NCBI RefSeq assembly: GCF_004364245.1
Contig: NZ_SOAV01000019.1
Location: 1 to 64,000 of the forward strand
Reading direction: 5' to 3'
DNA length: 64,000 nucleotides
Source of the DNA: Streptomyces sp. BK208
Lineage (GTDB): Bacteria; Actinomycetota; Actinomycetes; Streptomycetales; Streptomycetaceae
The translations under genes were made by a program, and so were the position numbers. Under the pieces are notes generated by a model. It worked only from the letters and a program-made list of their open reading frames with translations. It ran no database searches and was not told where the DNA came from. Of the stretch, positions 15,201-25,668 are shown piece by piece. Positions within the stretch are counted from its first letter, which is position 1. Every line of letters begins with the position of its first letter.

Positions 15201-17158
15201 TGCCCCTGCCCTCCCCCAACCTCGACGACCGCCGCTTCCAGCAGTTCGTCGACGACGCCAAGCGCTATATCCAGCAGCGCGCCCCGGAGTGGACCGACCA
15301 CAACGTCTCCGACCCCGGCGTCACCCTCGTCGAGACCGTCGCCCACATGGCCGACCAGATCGTCTACCGCCTCAACCGGGTGCCGGAGAAGAACCACCTA
15401 GCCTTCCTCGACCTGGTCGGCATCACGCTCTTCCCGCCGTCCGCCGCCCGCACCGACGTCACCTTCTGGCTGTCCGCCCCGCAGGAGGACGCGATCCTGG
15501 TCCCGGTCGGCACCGAGGTCGCCACCCTGCGCACCGAACGGGACGAGGCCGTCGTCTTCAGCACCGTCGGCGACCTGACCGTCGTACCGTGCCAACTGAG
15601 CCGCCTGGTGGTGCAGCACAGCGGCGAAGCCGTCACCGACCGGACCACGGACCTCGCCGAGGGCAAGGACCTGATGTGCTTCGCCGAGGCCCCCGCCCCC
15701 GGCGACTGCATGCTCATCGGCCTCAGCAACGCCGTCCCGCACTGCGCGCTCGCCCTCGAACTCGACAGCCGCGTCGACGGCGTCGGCGTCGACCCCCGGC
15801 AGCCGCCGATGGTGTGGGAGGCCTGGACCGAGGACGGCTGGCAGCCCTGCGAGGTCGACCGGGACGGCACCGGCGGCCTCAACCGCCCCGGCGACGTCGT
15901 GCTGCACATACCCGGCGGGCACGTCCTGTCCCGCAACGGCGGCCACGAGGCTGGCTGGATCCGCTGCCGGGTCACCGAGGCCCTGCCCGGCCAGCCCTTC
16001 TACACCGCCTCACCGACCATCCGCTCCGCCGAGGCCTACACCATCGGCGGCACCACCGGCACCGTCCACGCCGAGACCGTGCACGACGAGGCCCTCGGCG
16101 AGTCCACCGGCCTGCCCGGCCAGCGCCTGAGGCTCCAGCACGCCCCCGTCGTCGCCGACGACCCCTCGGTCCTCCTGCAGACCGCCTACGACGACGGCTG
16201 GCAGGACTGGCAGGTCGTCCCCCACTTCGCCGGCTCCCGCCCCGACGACCACCACATCACCCTCGACGCCGCCACCGGCGAGATCTCCTTCGGCCCCGCC
16301 GTCCGCGAGGCCGACGGCACCCTGCGCCAGTACGGCACCGTCCCGCCCAAGGGCGCCGTCATCCGCGCCCTGCGCTACCGCACCGGCGGCGGCAGGGCCG
16401 GCAACGTCGCCCGGGGCGCCGTCCAGGTCCTGCGCACCTCCATCCCGTACGTCTCCGAGGTCGTCAACCGCGAGGCCGCCCGCGGCGGCGTCGACGGTGA
16501 GACCGTCGAGGAGGCCAAACTCCGGGCGCCGATCACCCTGCGCGCCCAGGAACGCGCCGTCACCCTGCGCGACTACGAGGAACTCGCCCGCCGCGCCGCG
16601 CCGGAGACCGCCCGCATCACCTGCCTGGAGGGCAAGGAGAACGAATACGGCGCCCACGCCGTCCGCGTCCTCGTCGTCCCCCAGGCCGTGCCCGACCCCG
16701 GCGGACGCCTGCGCTTCGAACAGCTCGTCCCCGGCGACGCCCTCCTCCACCGCATCACCCGCCACCTCGACGAACGCCGCCTCATCGGCACCCGCCTGTC
16801 CGTCGGCCCGCCCTACTACCAGGGCGTCACCGTCGTCGCCACCATCCACGCCTTCCGCGGCGTCGACGCCGACCGCGTCCGCCGCCAGGCCCACGACGCC
16901 CTCTACCGCCACCTCGACCCGCTCACCGGCGGCGCCGACGGCAAGGGCTGGCCCTTCGGACGGCCCGTGCAGACCGGCGAGGTCTTCGCCGTGCTCCAGC
17001 GCGTGCCCGGCGTCGAACTCGTCGACGAGGTCGTCCTGCACCCCGCCGACCCGCTCACCGGCAAACGCGGCGACCCCACCGACCGCATCGACCTCGAAGC
17101 ACCCGCCCTGGTCTTCTCCTACGACCACCGGGTCCGCGTGATCGGGGACGGCGCGTGA
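15200..17158 (+). CDS. cis11: CIS baseplate protein J-like
   Basis: A 652-residue gpJ/gp6-type wedge protein. Diagnostic segments are the N-terminal YIQQRAPEWTDHNVSDPG and VETVAHMADQIVYRLNRVPEKN, and, about residues 445-470, AQERAVTLRDYEELARRAAPE, a hallmark of this family. It forms the baseplate wedges that trigger sheath contraction. The start codon overlaps the gp25-like stop and its own stop overlaps the next GTG, so the three baseplate genes are translationally coupled. Confidence 0.92.
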   Translation: MPLPSPNLDDRRFQQFVDDAKRYIQQRAPEWTDHNVSDPGVTLVETVAHMADQIVYRLNRVPEKNHLAFLDLVGITLFPPSAARTDVTFWLSAPQEDAILVPVGTEVATLRTERDEAVVFSTVGDLTVVPCQLSRLVVQHSGEAVTDRTTDLAEGKDLMCFAEAPAPGDCMLIGLSNAVPHCALALELDSRVDGVGVDPRQPPMVWEAWTEDGWQPCEVDRDGTGGLNRPGDVVLHIPGGHVLSRNGGHEAGWIRCRVTEALPGQPFYTASPTIRSAEAYTIGGTTGTVHAETVHDEALGESTGLPGQRLRLQHAPVVADDPSVLLQTAYDDGWQDWQVVPHFAGSRPDDHHITLDAATGEISFGPAVREADGTLRQYGTVPPKGAVIRALRYRTGGGRAGNVARGAVQVLRTSIPYVSEVVNREAARGGVDGETVEEAKLRAPITLRAQERAVTLRDYEELARRAAPETARITCLEGKENEYGAHAVRVLVVPQAVPDPGGRLRFEQLVPGDALLHRITRHLDERRLIGTRLSVGPPYYQGVTVVATIHAFRGVDADRVRRQAHDALYRHLDPLTGGADGKGWPFGRPVQTGEVFAVLQRVPGVELVDEVVLHPADPLTGKRGDPTDRIDLEAPALVFSYDHRVRVIGDGA

Positions 17159-17733
17159 CGGCCGCCCCCGCCTCCCACCGGGGCTCCGTCGACGGGCTCG
17201 GCTCCTCCCTGCCCATCAGCTCGATGCTGCCCGCCGTCTTCGCCGACGACGACCTCGCCCTGCGCTTCGTCGGCGGCCTCGACGACGTCCTCGCGCCCAT
17301 CCTCAGCGTCCTGGACTGCCTCGACACCTACTTCGACCCCGCCCTCACCCCGGCCGACTTCGCCCAGTGGCTCGGCACCTGGGTGGGTGCCGAGACCGAC
17401 GGCACCGAACCCGAGGACCGGCTGCGCGCCGCCGTCGCCGCCGCCGCCCGGCTGCACCGCGTACGCGGCACCCGGCAGGGCCTGTCCGAGGCCGTCCGGC
17501 TGGCCTTCGGCGTCGAGCCGGAGATCACCGAGAGCGGCGGCGCCGAATGGAACGCCCGGCCCCTCGGACCGTTCCCCGGCCGGCCCCGCCCGTACCTGCA
17601 CGTCACCCTCCGGCTGCCCGACCCGAAACCGGCCGACACCCATCGCCTGGACGCCCTCGTCGCCGCCGCCCGTCCCGCCCACATGCCCTACACGGTCGAA
17701 GTGACCGCCTCCGAAAGGACCCCGGAGAGATGA
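17155..17733 (+). CDS. cis12: CIS baseplate protein I-like
   Basis: A 192-residue protein resembling phage tail protein I / Afp12 N-terminal regions: SMLPAVFADDDLALRFVGGLDDVLAPIL, then DCLDTYFDPALTPADFAQWLGTWVG, RLRAAVAAAARLHRVRGTRQGL, and a closing beta-rich segment. It is short compared with phage versions, matching compact Streptomyces systems. GTG at 17155 overlaps the upstream TGA and its TGA overlaps the CisA ATG by 4 nt. Confidence 0.85.
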   Translation: MTAAPASHRGSVDGLGSSLPISSMLPAVFADDDLALRFVGGLDDVLAPILSVLDCLDTYFDPALTPADFAQWLGTWVGAETDGTEPEDRLRAAVAAAARLHRVRGTRQGLSEAVRLAFGVEPEITESGGAEWNARPLGPFPGRPRPYLHVTLRLPDPKPADTHRLDALVAAARPAHMPYTVEVTASERTPER

Positions 17734-19148
17734 CCACGCAGAACTGCGCCGAGTGCGGAACCCGCGCGGAACCGGGCCAGTCCTTCTGCGACGCGTGCGG
17801 CGCCGTACTCAGCTGGGAGCAGACCGGTGCCGCCCGCACCGCGCAGCCCGCGGCCGCCACCACCGACCAGAACCCCGGCTTCGACGCCTTCGCCGGCTCC
17901 GGCACGCCCCCCGCCCGCACCGGCCGCACCGCGCCCGCGCCCGCCGCCGAACCGTCGGGCACCCTCGGGGACGACCCGACCCTGCCCCAGCCCCACCGCA
18001 CCGCGGCCCCGTCGGCCGACCCGCATCCCGGCGGCCCGGCCGGCACCGGCACCCCGCCGGACGCCGCACCGGACGACACCGGCCACGCGGACACCCCGGC
18101 CCCGGCCGCCCCACCCGCCACCGCGGCCACCGCGGACACCGCACCCACCGCGGCCGCCCGCACCCGCGACACCGACGAGACCGCCCCCACCGCCCCGGTG
18201 CCCCCGGTCACCGCACCCGCCCCGAACGGCCTCAGCGACACCATGTCCGACCGGGCCCGCTCCCTCCTCGTCCCCGTCGCCGAACCCGGGGCCCCCGCAC
18301 CGGCCGCACCCCCCGCCGTCGCCCCCGTCCTGCCCGGCCGCCCCGACGCCGACCGGCCACAGGTCCGCGCCCCCGGCCACCAGCCGGACATCGCCAACGG
18401 CCCGCCGTGCCCCTGGTGCTCCACCCCCAACCGCCCCGACCGCCACTACTGCGCCCGCTGCGCCATGCCCCTGGTCGCGAGCGGCGACCAGGCCACCGTG
18501 CGCGCCCCCTGGTGGCGCCGGCTCTTCGGCGGACGCCGCCGCGAGACACCGTGGGCCGGCGACCGGCCGCGCCTGCGCCGCGTCTTCGACCGCATCGGCA
18601 CCTGGATCACCGTCGCCGTCGTCGCCGTCCTCGCGGTCCTCGGCTTCATGTACATCCCCGACGGCATCGACAACACCCGCGACCACTTCGCCAAGCGCGC
18701 GCCCGTCTCCCCCGACGGCATCAAGGCCTCGCACTCCTTCCCCGGCCACAAGCCCGAGCTCCTCATCGACAAGCTCAGCAACACCTGGTGGGGTCCCGGC
18801 ATCTCGCAGTCCGGCCAGGGCGAGTGGGTCGAGGCCACCTTCACCGAACCGACCCGCCTGCTGGACGTGATCATCACCCCCGGCGTCTCCTCCCGCGCCA
18901 ACAAACTGCAGGAGTCCGCCCTCCCCCACCGCATCAAGGCGACGATCACCATGAAGGACGGGTCGGTCAAGACCCGCGACCTCACCCTCGACCAGGGCGC
19001 GGGCGGCCAGCGACGCCCGTTCCGCGTCGGCGAGGTCACCAAGGTCCGCTTCACCATCGAATCCGCCCACGCGGCCTCCGCCGACAAGCAGGTGGCCATC
19101 TCCGAGATCGAGTTCTTCGGCCCCTCCAGCGCCAACCGCTCCTCCTGA
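17730..19148 (+). CDS. cisA: CIS-associated membrane protein CisA
   Basis: A 472-residue protein. Residues 6-23 hold a zinc-ribbon pattern (C-x2-C ... C-x2-C); about 30-220 are Ala/Pro/Thr-rich and likely disordered; a second zinc-ribbon pattern (PCPWC ... YCARC) starts at about 227; a single membrane helix (TVAVVAVLAVLGFMY) lies at about 290-311; the C-terminal 150 residues look like a discoidin-type beta sandwich (LIDKLSNTWWGPG, RLLDVIITPGV, KVRFTIESAH). This architecture matches CisA, reported in Streptomyces to be needed for CIS-dependent cell death and thought to link particles to the membrane. It is last in the operon, directly before a strong terminator. Confidence 0.9.
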   Translation: MTTQNCAECGTRAEPGQSFCDACGAVLSWEQTGAARTAQPAAATTDQNPGFDAFAGSGTPPARTGRTAPAPAAEPSGTLGDDPTLPQPHRTAAPSADPHPGGPAGTGTPPDAAPDDTGHADTPAPAAPPATAATADTAPTAAARTRDTDETAPTAPVPPVTAPAPNGLSDTMSDRARSLLVPVAEPGAPAPAAPPAVAPVLPGRPDADRPQVRAPGHQPDIANGPPCPWCSTPNRPDRHYCARCAMPLVASGDQATVRAPWWRRLFGGRRRETPWAGDRPRLRRVFDRIGTWITVAVVAVLAVLGFMYIPDGIDNTRDHFAKRAPVSPDGIKASHSFPGHKPELLIDKLSNTWWGPGISQSGQGEWVEATFTEPTRLLDVIITPGVSSRANKLQESALPHRIKATITMKDGSVKTRDLTLDQGAGGQRRPFRVGEVTKVRFTIESAHAASADKQVAISEIEFFGPSSANRSS

Positions 19149-19161
19149 CCCACCCACACGC

Positions 19162-19197
19162 CGACGCCCCCGCGATCCAGAGATCGCGGGGGCGTCG
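19162..19197. terminator. Strong hairpin terminator after cisA
   Basis: A perfect 16-bp inverted repeat (19162-19177 and 19182-19197) with a 4-nt CAGA loop begins 13 bp after the cisA stop. It is GC-rich without a long T-tract, typical of Streptomyces terminators. It separates the CIS operon from the convergent tRNA. Confidence 0.85.
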
Positions 19198-19208
19198 TCC
19201 TGCCGTGC

Positions 19209-19285
19209 TGGAGCCCCCTGTCGGATTCGAACCGACGACCTGCTCATTACAAGTGAGCTGCTCTGGCCATCTGAGCTAAGGAGGC
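19209..19285 (-). tRNA. tRNA-Thr (anticodon TGT)
   Basis: The minus strand folds as a complete cloverleaf of 77 nt with encoded CCA. The acceptor stem is GCCTCCT pairing with AGGGGGC (one G-T pair), the anticodon stem GCTCA/TGAGC encloses the loop CTTGTAA with anticodon TGT, and the T arm contains GGTTCGAATCC. A GC-rich inverted repeat (19289-19306) lies just upstream of the tRNA 5' end. Confidence 0.93.
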
Positions 19286-19455
19286 ACAGCGCGCGGTGCC
19301 GCGCGCGAGGCTGCTCCACTGTACACAGCCCCATATCCCCAAGCCACGGACTTCCCTGCCACCCTCGAATTCTCAATCGACCGTAACCACCCGTGCACCT
19401 GTTCGTTGATCGATCTGACGTGCTGTTCAGATCGGCTCGTGCGGGAAGGAGATCC

Positions 19456-20856
19456 ATGGGAGGGACGGCGGAGAAGCCGAAAGCGGTACGAGGCGAGGAA
19501 GCCGCGCGTATCAAGCGCGAGGCTCTCGGCATCGGCGACCGCCGCAAGCACCGCACCCGCAAGGCGACCGCGCCGAAGAGCCACGCCAAGGAAGCGGACA
19601 CTCACCACCGCTTCTACCGCTTCCGCTTCTATCCGACCGGGGAGCAGGCGGGGCAGTTGCAGCGGACGTTCGGGGCGTGCCGGTGGGTCTACAACGAAGG
19701 GCTGGCTTTGCGTTCGGAAGCTTGGGAACGACACCGGGTGAGGGTGGGTTTCGCAGAGACATGCCGGGCGCTGACGGGCTGGAAGCGACGGGCGGATACG
19801 ACTTGGCTGGCGGAGGTGTCGTCGACCGTGCTGCAGCAGGCTCTGCGCCATCTCGACCAGGCGTTCGGCCGCTTCTTCCAGGGTGGGACGGAGCATCCAC
19901 AGCGGAAGAGGAAGGGGCGCTCGGGGGACACGGCGACGTATGTGCGGACGGGGTTCAGATGGGCCGAGGATCCGGAGGCGCCGGGTACGGGGCGGATCAC
20001 GCTCGCGAAGCAGTCCAGGGCATTGGACATCCGGTGGTCCCGGGCCCTGCCCGCCGGCGTGACCCCGGTGCGGTTGTCGGTGACTCGGGATCGGGCCGGG
20101 CGGTATTTCGTGTCCGTGCTGGTGGAGGAACGCATCGCGCCGCTTCCGGCCGCCCTAGTGCCCGGTTCGCGCGAGCCGAGGGCGGTGGGTGTCGATGTCG
20201 GCCTGGCCTCGCTCGTCACGCTGGACGACGGGACGAAGGCTGATCACCCGAGGTTGCTGAAGCGGTATGCGCAAAGGTTGACCCGGTTGCAGCGGGAGCT
20301 GCACAGGAAGGTGAAAGGGTCGGGCAACCGGAACCGGGTGAGGCAGAAGATCGCCCGCCTGTACGCGCTCATCACGGACGCGCGCCAAGACATGCTGAGC
20401 CGACTGACGACCCGCCTCGTGCGCGAGAACCAAGTGCTCGTAGTGGAAGATCTGTCGGTGGTGACGCTCTTGCGTGCGGCCCGGGGTACGGGCAGGGGAC
20501 GGAAGGCACGACTGAATCAGGCGATCACCGATGCCTCGTGGGGCGAGTTGCTGAGGCAGTTGCGTTACAAGTGCGAGTGGTACGGACGGACACTGGTGAT
20601 CGTCGACCGCTTCTTCCCTTCGACCCGCCGCTGCTCGGCATGTCATTACAGGGGACCGAAGCTGGACGTCTCGGTCCGGGAGTGGACGTGCGCCGAGTGC
20701 GGCGTGCTCCACGACCGGGACGTGAATGCCGCCGTGAACCTGCGGGACGAGGGGATGCGCCTGTACTGGCTGGTGGAGTCGAGGCTGCCCCCGGGCAGGA
20801 AGACGGCGGCAGTGATCAGGGCCTCTGAGTCGGAGGAGTGCTCCCTGCTCGTGTAG
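19456..20856 (+). mobile_element. tnpB: Solo TnpB element (IS200/IS605-type TnpB nuclease)
   Basis: A 466-residue TnpB. The ATG at 19456 has GAAGGAG 5 nt upstream, so I prefer it to a longer frame. The first 50 residues are a basic extension; then the helical recognition part (RFRFYPTGEQAGQLQRTFGACRW-like). The RuvC residues are all present: D247 (VGVDVGLASL), E331 (VVEDLSV) and D422 (DRDVNAAVNL), with a zinc finger C393-x2-C396 ... C412-x2-C415. No TnpA is nearby, so movement would need a partner in trans. It sits between tRNA-Thr and msiK and its GC content is visibly lower than its neighbours, consistent with insertion. TnpB proteins are RNA-guided DNA nucleases. Confidence 0.92.
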
Positions 20857-21185
20857 CAGCCGCTGACGCGGTACGGACCGACGGGCCGTCGGCCGGAATG
20901 CCTGTGGAGCCCGTGTAAGACCGGTCGGGCGCAGTTCGTGAGGGCTGTGTTCGGCTGGCACCGGGCGATGAAGCAGGAAGCCTCGCGGCAGGGTCAAAAG
21001 TGCGTCGCTCTGCCTCAGAGCCCTCTCTCGAAAATTTCAGCGAAGTTCACAGTCCTCCAGCTACTGACAGATCAGGTGAACGCCGGGTACCGTCCTGCTC
21101 AGCTTCACCCGTGTGGACTACACCACCACCTTCCTACAACGGATCGTCCGGCACGTTCCTGCCGGTAGAAGGGGGCCCTTTCACC
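20857..21185 (+). promoter_or_regulatory. TnpB 3' flank (possible guide RNA) and msiK leader
   Basis: No gene fits in these 329 bp. From 20857 to about 21000 lies the 3' flank of tnpB, where family members encode the omega RNA; a CCGAC/GTCGG hairpin is visible at 20878-20892. The right end of the element is probably near 21000, where composition changes (CTCGAAAATTTCAG at about 21026). The remaining part must hold the msiK promoter. GAAGGGGG lies about 11 nt before the msiK ATG. Confidence 0.45.
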
Positions 21186-22322
<1,137 letters not shown>

Positions 22323-22400
22323 CGGCGTCCGGGCGGGAGAATCCCCTGGGAAACCTCCCGTTGAGAAACCACGCGACCGGGTGATTCCGCCCGCGTTGAC

Positions 22401-22436
22401 GAAAAGAGCCCCGCGGCCTGCTGCGGGGCTCTTTTC
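22401..22436. terminator. Terminator after msiK
   Basis: GAAAAGAGCCCCGC (22401-22414) and GCGGGGCTCTTTTC (22423-22436) form a perfect 14-bp stem with an 8-nt loop. The right arm ends in TTTT, so it acts as a rho-independent terminator for msiK. Confidence 0.92.
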
Positions 22437-22574
22437 GTTGTCGACAATTACCCCGGCACAACGGACGTTTCGACCGGTGTTCGTCAACCCCCTATCCCGT
22501 TCTCGCCCGCTCTTCATCCCCCGATAGGGTGACTAAATGTCGCCAAATCATTACCGGGCGCTACCCTCACTCGC

Positions 22575-23042
22575 GTGAAGCACTCCGTGAAGCACTCCAC
22601 CACCCGACAGACGCGACGCGGCCGGGGCCCCGCCCGCCGGATCGGCCGCTCTCTCGCCTTCGTCCTGCCCGTCGTCCTGGTGCTCTCCGGGACTCTCGCG
22701 GTCACCCGCGTCGACTGGTCCGGGGATCCCTCGGACTCGGTGCTCGCCGCGTCGGAGGCCTCGTCCTCCAAGGCGTCCTCCGCCCGCGTCGCCCGCGCCC
22801 CGCACGAGGTGCTGCGCGACCGGCTGCTGACCGAGCTGCAGGAGGAGGACCCGGGCGTCGCGCTCACCCACCTCCAGCAGGCGGTGAACGAGCGCCCGTC
22901 GCTGGCCGACCACTGCGCGACCATCGCCCGCGCCCTCGGCCGCGCCGCGGTGAAGGTGTACGGCCCGACGCGCGCCCAGTCGTACGCCCGCCCCGTCTGC
23001 GACACCGCCTTCGCCTCGGGCGTCCTGGCCGCGCACAGCTGA
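22575..23042 (+). CDS. Small membrane-anchored protein of unknown function
   Basis: A 155-residue protein starting at GTG 22575 (a second GTG at 22587 is possible). A basic N terminus precedes one membrane helix or uncleaved signal (SLAFVLPVVLVLSGTLAV, about 26-43). A Ser/Ala-rich linker leads to an outside domain with conserved-looking helices (PHEVLRDRLLTELQEEDPGVALTHL) and two Cys (DHCATI, RPVCDTAF) that could form a disulphide. I do not recognise the family. It lies 43 bp before the nucleotidyltransferase gene on the same strand, so the two may be co-transcribed. Confidence 0.75.
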   Translation: MKHSVKHSTTRQTRRGRGPARRIGRSLAFVLPVVLVLSGTLAVTRVDWSGDPSDSVLAASEASSSKASSARVARAPHEVLRDRLLTELQEEDPGVALTHLQQAVNERPSLADHCATIARALGRAAVKVYGPTRAQSYARPVCDTAFASGVLAAHS

Positions 23043-23085
23043 GCACCCTTCGGGGGCGGGCCCGGGCGCCGCGTACAGTTCGGGC

Positions 23086-23823
23086 ATGACCGATCCGAGC
23101 GCCGCGTCCCGCCGCCCCGTGCAAGCCGTCGTCCTGGCCGGCGGACAGGGTTCCCGGCTGCGCCCCTACACCGACGACCGGCCGAAGCCGATGGTCGAGA
23201 TCCCGGGCACCGGGACTCCGATCATCGGCCATCAGCTCGCCTGGCTCGCCGAGGAGGGCGTCACCGACGTCGTGGTCTCCTGCGGTCATCTGGCCGGGGT
23301 GCTGCAGAAGTGGCTGGAGAGCGCCGACCTGCCGCTCTCCGTCACCACCGTCGTCGAGACCGAGCCGCTGGGCCGCGGCGGCGGCCTCAGGTACGCCGCC
23401 GCCCACCTCCCGCACCCGGACCGGGCCTGGTACGCGACCAACGGCGACATCTGGACCCGTTTCTCGCTGCGCGACATGGCCGACTTCCACGCCGAGCGGG
23501 ACGCCGTCGCGACCCTCGCCCTGGCCCGTCCGCGGCTGCCGTGGGGCGCCGTGCAGACGGACGGCTTCGGCCACATCACCGACTTCATCGAGGCGCCGCC
23601 GTCGACGGTCGAGATCAACGCGGGCGTGTACGTCTTCTCGCCGGAGTTCGCCGCGATGCTCCCGGAACGCGGTGACCACGAGCGCACCACCTTCCCGAGG
23701 CTGGCCCGTGAGCGTCGGCTGGCCGGTTTCCCGATCCCGCAGGGGTCCTACTGGCGGGCGATCGACACCGCGAAGGACCTGACGGAGGCGGCCAGGGAAC
23801 TGGCGGCCCTGAGCGGCCGCTGA
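23086..23823 (+). CDS. Nucleotidyltransferase, NDP-sugar pyrophosphorylase family
   Basis: A 245-residue protein. The N-terminal VVLAGGQGSRLRPYTDDRPKPMVEI contains the GxGxRLxP nucleotide-binding signature and the conserved PKPM lysine. Later blocks (ETEPLGRGGGLRYAA, NGDIWTRFSL, INAGVYVFSPEF) match glucose-1-phosphate-type nucleotidyltransferases. It would couple a sugar phosphate to an NTP. It is shorter than GalU and has no extra C-terminal hexapeptide domain. The substrate cannot be told from sequence. Confidence 0.88.
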   Translation: MTDPSAASRRPVQAVVLAGGQGSRLRPYTDDRPKPMVEIPGTGTPIIGHQLAWLAEEGVTDVVVSCGHLAGVLQKWLESADLPLSVTTVVETEPLGRGGGLRYAAAHLPHPDRAWYATNGDIWTRFSLRDMADFHAERDAVATLALARPRLPWGAVQTDGFGHITDFIEAPPSTVEINAGVYVFSPEFAAMLPERGDHERTTFPRLARERRLAGFPIPQGSYWRAIDTAKDLTEAARELAALSGR

Positions 23824-23857
23824 GCGCCCCGCAGCCGGGCGGTACGACGACGGAGCA

Positions 23858-23884
23858 GGGCCCCGCACGCGTGGTGCGGGGCCC
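23858..23884. terminator. Bidirectional terminator between convergent genes
   Basis: GGGCCCCGCAC (23858-23868) and GTGCGGGGCCC (23874-23884) are a perfect 11-bp stem with a 5-nt loop. It sits between the convergent nucleotidyltransferase and DoxX-like genes and can serve both. Confidence 0.82.
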
Positions 23885-23934
23885 CTGCTGTGTGCCCTGG
23901 CCGCGAGGGGCGGCGAGCGCGGGGACGGCGGGCG

Positions 23935-25668
23935 TCAGCCCAGGAGGCCGCCCACCAGACGACCGCCGGGCTCCCCGGTGGTCGACGAGCCGCCGCCGTC
24001 ACCGCTCCCGGTGCCGGAGCCGCCGGAGCCGCCGGTGGAGCCGCCGCCGCCGGACGAGGTGCCGCCCGAGGTCGGTCCCGCCGTGGTGCTCGGCGCCTGG
24101 CCGGCCGGGGCGGAGTGGCGGGGCGGGGCCTGGCCCGTGGTGCCCTGGGTCTGGCTGGGCATGCCGCCGCCGGTGGCAGTGCCGCTGCTGTCGCGGGTCG
24201 CTCCCGGCGCGGTCGCGTCGTCCTCGGCGGGGGCGGACGCGCCGCTGGTGGCGCCCTGGGTGGGCGAGGCGGAGGCCTCCGGGGAGGAGGTCTTCGTCTT
24301 GCGGGCGCCGGGCTCCTGCGGGAGCGGCGAGCCGGGCAGTTCGTTGCGCGGGGCCTCGCCGGGCCCGGGGACGACCACGCGGTCGGCGTCCCGCACGGCA
24401 CCGCCGAGGACGGAGCCGACGAGGAGGGTGACCCCGGCGACCAGGAAGGTGATGACGGCGCCGCGGCGCAGGACGTAGCGGCGCAGGTCCCAGATGTCGG
24501 AGCGGGGACCGAGCCGGCGCCAGGCGCTGCCCGCGAGCCTGCCGTCCACGGAGTAGACGGGGGCCCCGGCGATGATCAGCGGGGACCAGGCGGCGAGGTA
24601 GATGATGTCGGGTGCGTCGTAGACCGGGACGCTCTTCCAGCTGACGGTGACGAGCAGCGCGGCGGACAGGGCGGCGCCGATGACGGCGGCCACGCGCTGC
24701 CAGCAGCCGAGGACGGTGAGGACGCCCACGAGCACCTGGAGGAAGGCGATGACCAGCCCGGCGCCCACGGGGTGGCCGAGGGCGAACTGGCGCAGCGGTT
24801 CGGCGACGTCCCAGGGATGCAGGGTGTTGAGCCACTTCACCATGGAGCCGCGTTCGCCGCCGTCGAAGTAGACGGGGTCGCAGAGCTTGCCCATGCCGGC
24901 GTAGATGGAGATGAAGCCGAGGAAGACCCGCAGCGGCAGCAGGACGACGCCCAGGTTCATGCGGCGGCCGGGGAAGTAGGCGTGCCGGGCCGGGTCGTCG
25001 GTGCGGCGCCTGCTGCGGGGCCCGCCCTGCTCCGTGTCCTCGAGACCGTCGGGGTCGTGGCCGTCGGTGCGGTAGCCGTCGGCGGACGCGAAGTCGTCGC
25101 CGTAGGCGGCGCCGTCGTAGGGAGGCCCGTCGTAGGCGGGCTCGTCGTAGGCGCTGCCGACGGTGCGCATGGCGGGCAGCAGCCGGGTGCCGTCGGGCAC
25201 GGGGCCGCGCTGGGCGCCGACGAGGGGCGTTTCGAGCGTCTGGGTGGCGGGACCGTCGTCGTAGCCGAGGGGGCCGCCGTCGAGGCCCACCCGGGGGATG
25301 ACCTGAGTCGCCCCGGCGTCGGCGACCGGCTCGTCGGCGTGGTGGCCGGCCCCCGCCCGCACCGCCTGGAGCAGCCGGTGCGCGCCGGTGTCGTCCGGGT
25401 CGGAGCGTCCGCTCCACACGACGGCACGGCGGCGGCCCGGGGCGGCGGGCATGCGGGCGGTGTCCTGGGTGGCGCTCAGGTGCCGCGCGATCCGCGGGGA
25501 CTGGGTCCGCCGCGCGGAGGCACCGAACTGCACGCGGAAACTCGCGTGGTTGACGATGACCTGGGCCGGATCGCTCGGCACCTTCACCATGCTCAGCGCG
25601 GGAACGTCGTCGTATCCCGACGAGCGGTCCCCCGTGGGTGTGCGGGGTGTTCTGGTGTCCACACTCAT
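23935..25668 (-). CDS. DoxX-like multi-pass membrane protein
   Basis: A 577-residue protein. Residues 1-235 are soluble, hydrophilic and probably disordered (Tyr/Asp/Gly-rich YDEPAYDGPPYDGAAYGDD). About 240-430 contain the membrane part: VVLLPLRVFLGFISIYAGMGKL, GLVIAFLQVLVGVLTVLG, AVIGAALSAALLVTVSW, IIYLAAWSPLIIAG and a further helix VITFLVAGVTLLVGSVLGG. This is the DoxX fold. The C-terminal 140 residues are low-complexity Ser/Gly/Thr. DoxX proteins are linked to redox or thiol homeostasis; its role here is unknown. It is transcribed with the rlmB-cysS direction but separated by 117 bp. Confidence 0.85.
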   Translation of the reverse strand: MSVDTRTPRTPTGDRSSGYDDVPALSMVKVPSDPAQVIVNHASFRVQFGASARRTQSPRIARHLSATQDTARMPAAPGRRRAVVWSGRSDPDDTGAHRLLQAVRAGAGHHADEPVADAGATQVIPRVGLDGGPLGYDDGPATQTLETPLVGAQRGPVPDGTRLLPAMRTVGSAYDEPAYDGPPYDGAAYGDDFASADGYRTDGHDPDGLEDTEQGGPRSRRRTDDPARHAYFPGRRMNLGVVLLPLRVFLGFISIYAGMGKLCDPVYFDGGERGSMVKWLNTLHPWDVAEPLRQFALGHPVGAGLVIAFLQVLVGVLTVLGCWQRVAAVIGAALSAALLVTVSWKSVPVYDAPDIIYLAAWSPLIIAGAPVYSVDGRLAGSAWRRLGPRSDIWDLRRYVLRRGAVITFLVAGVTLLVGSVLGGAVRDADRVVVPGPGEAPRNELPGSPLPQEPGARKTKTSSPEASASPTQGATSGASAPAEDDATAPGATRDSSGTATGGGMPSQTQGTTGQAPPRHSAPAGQAPSTTAGPTSGGTSSGGGGSTGGSGGSGTGSGDGGGSSTTGEPGGRLVGGLLG

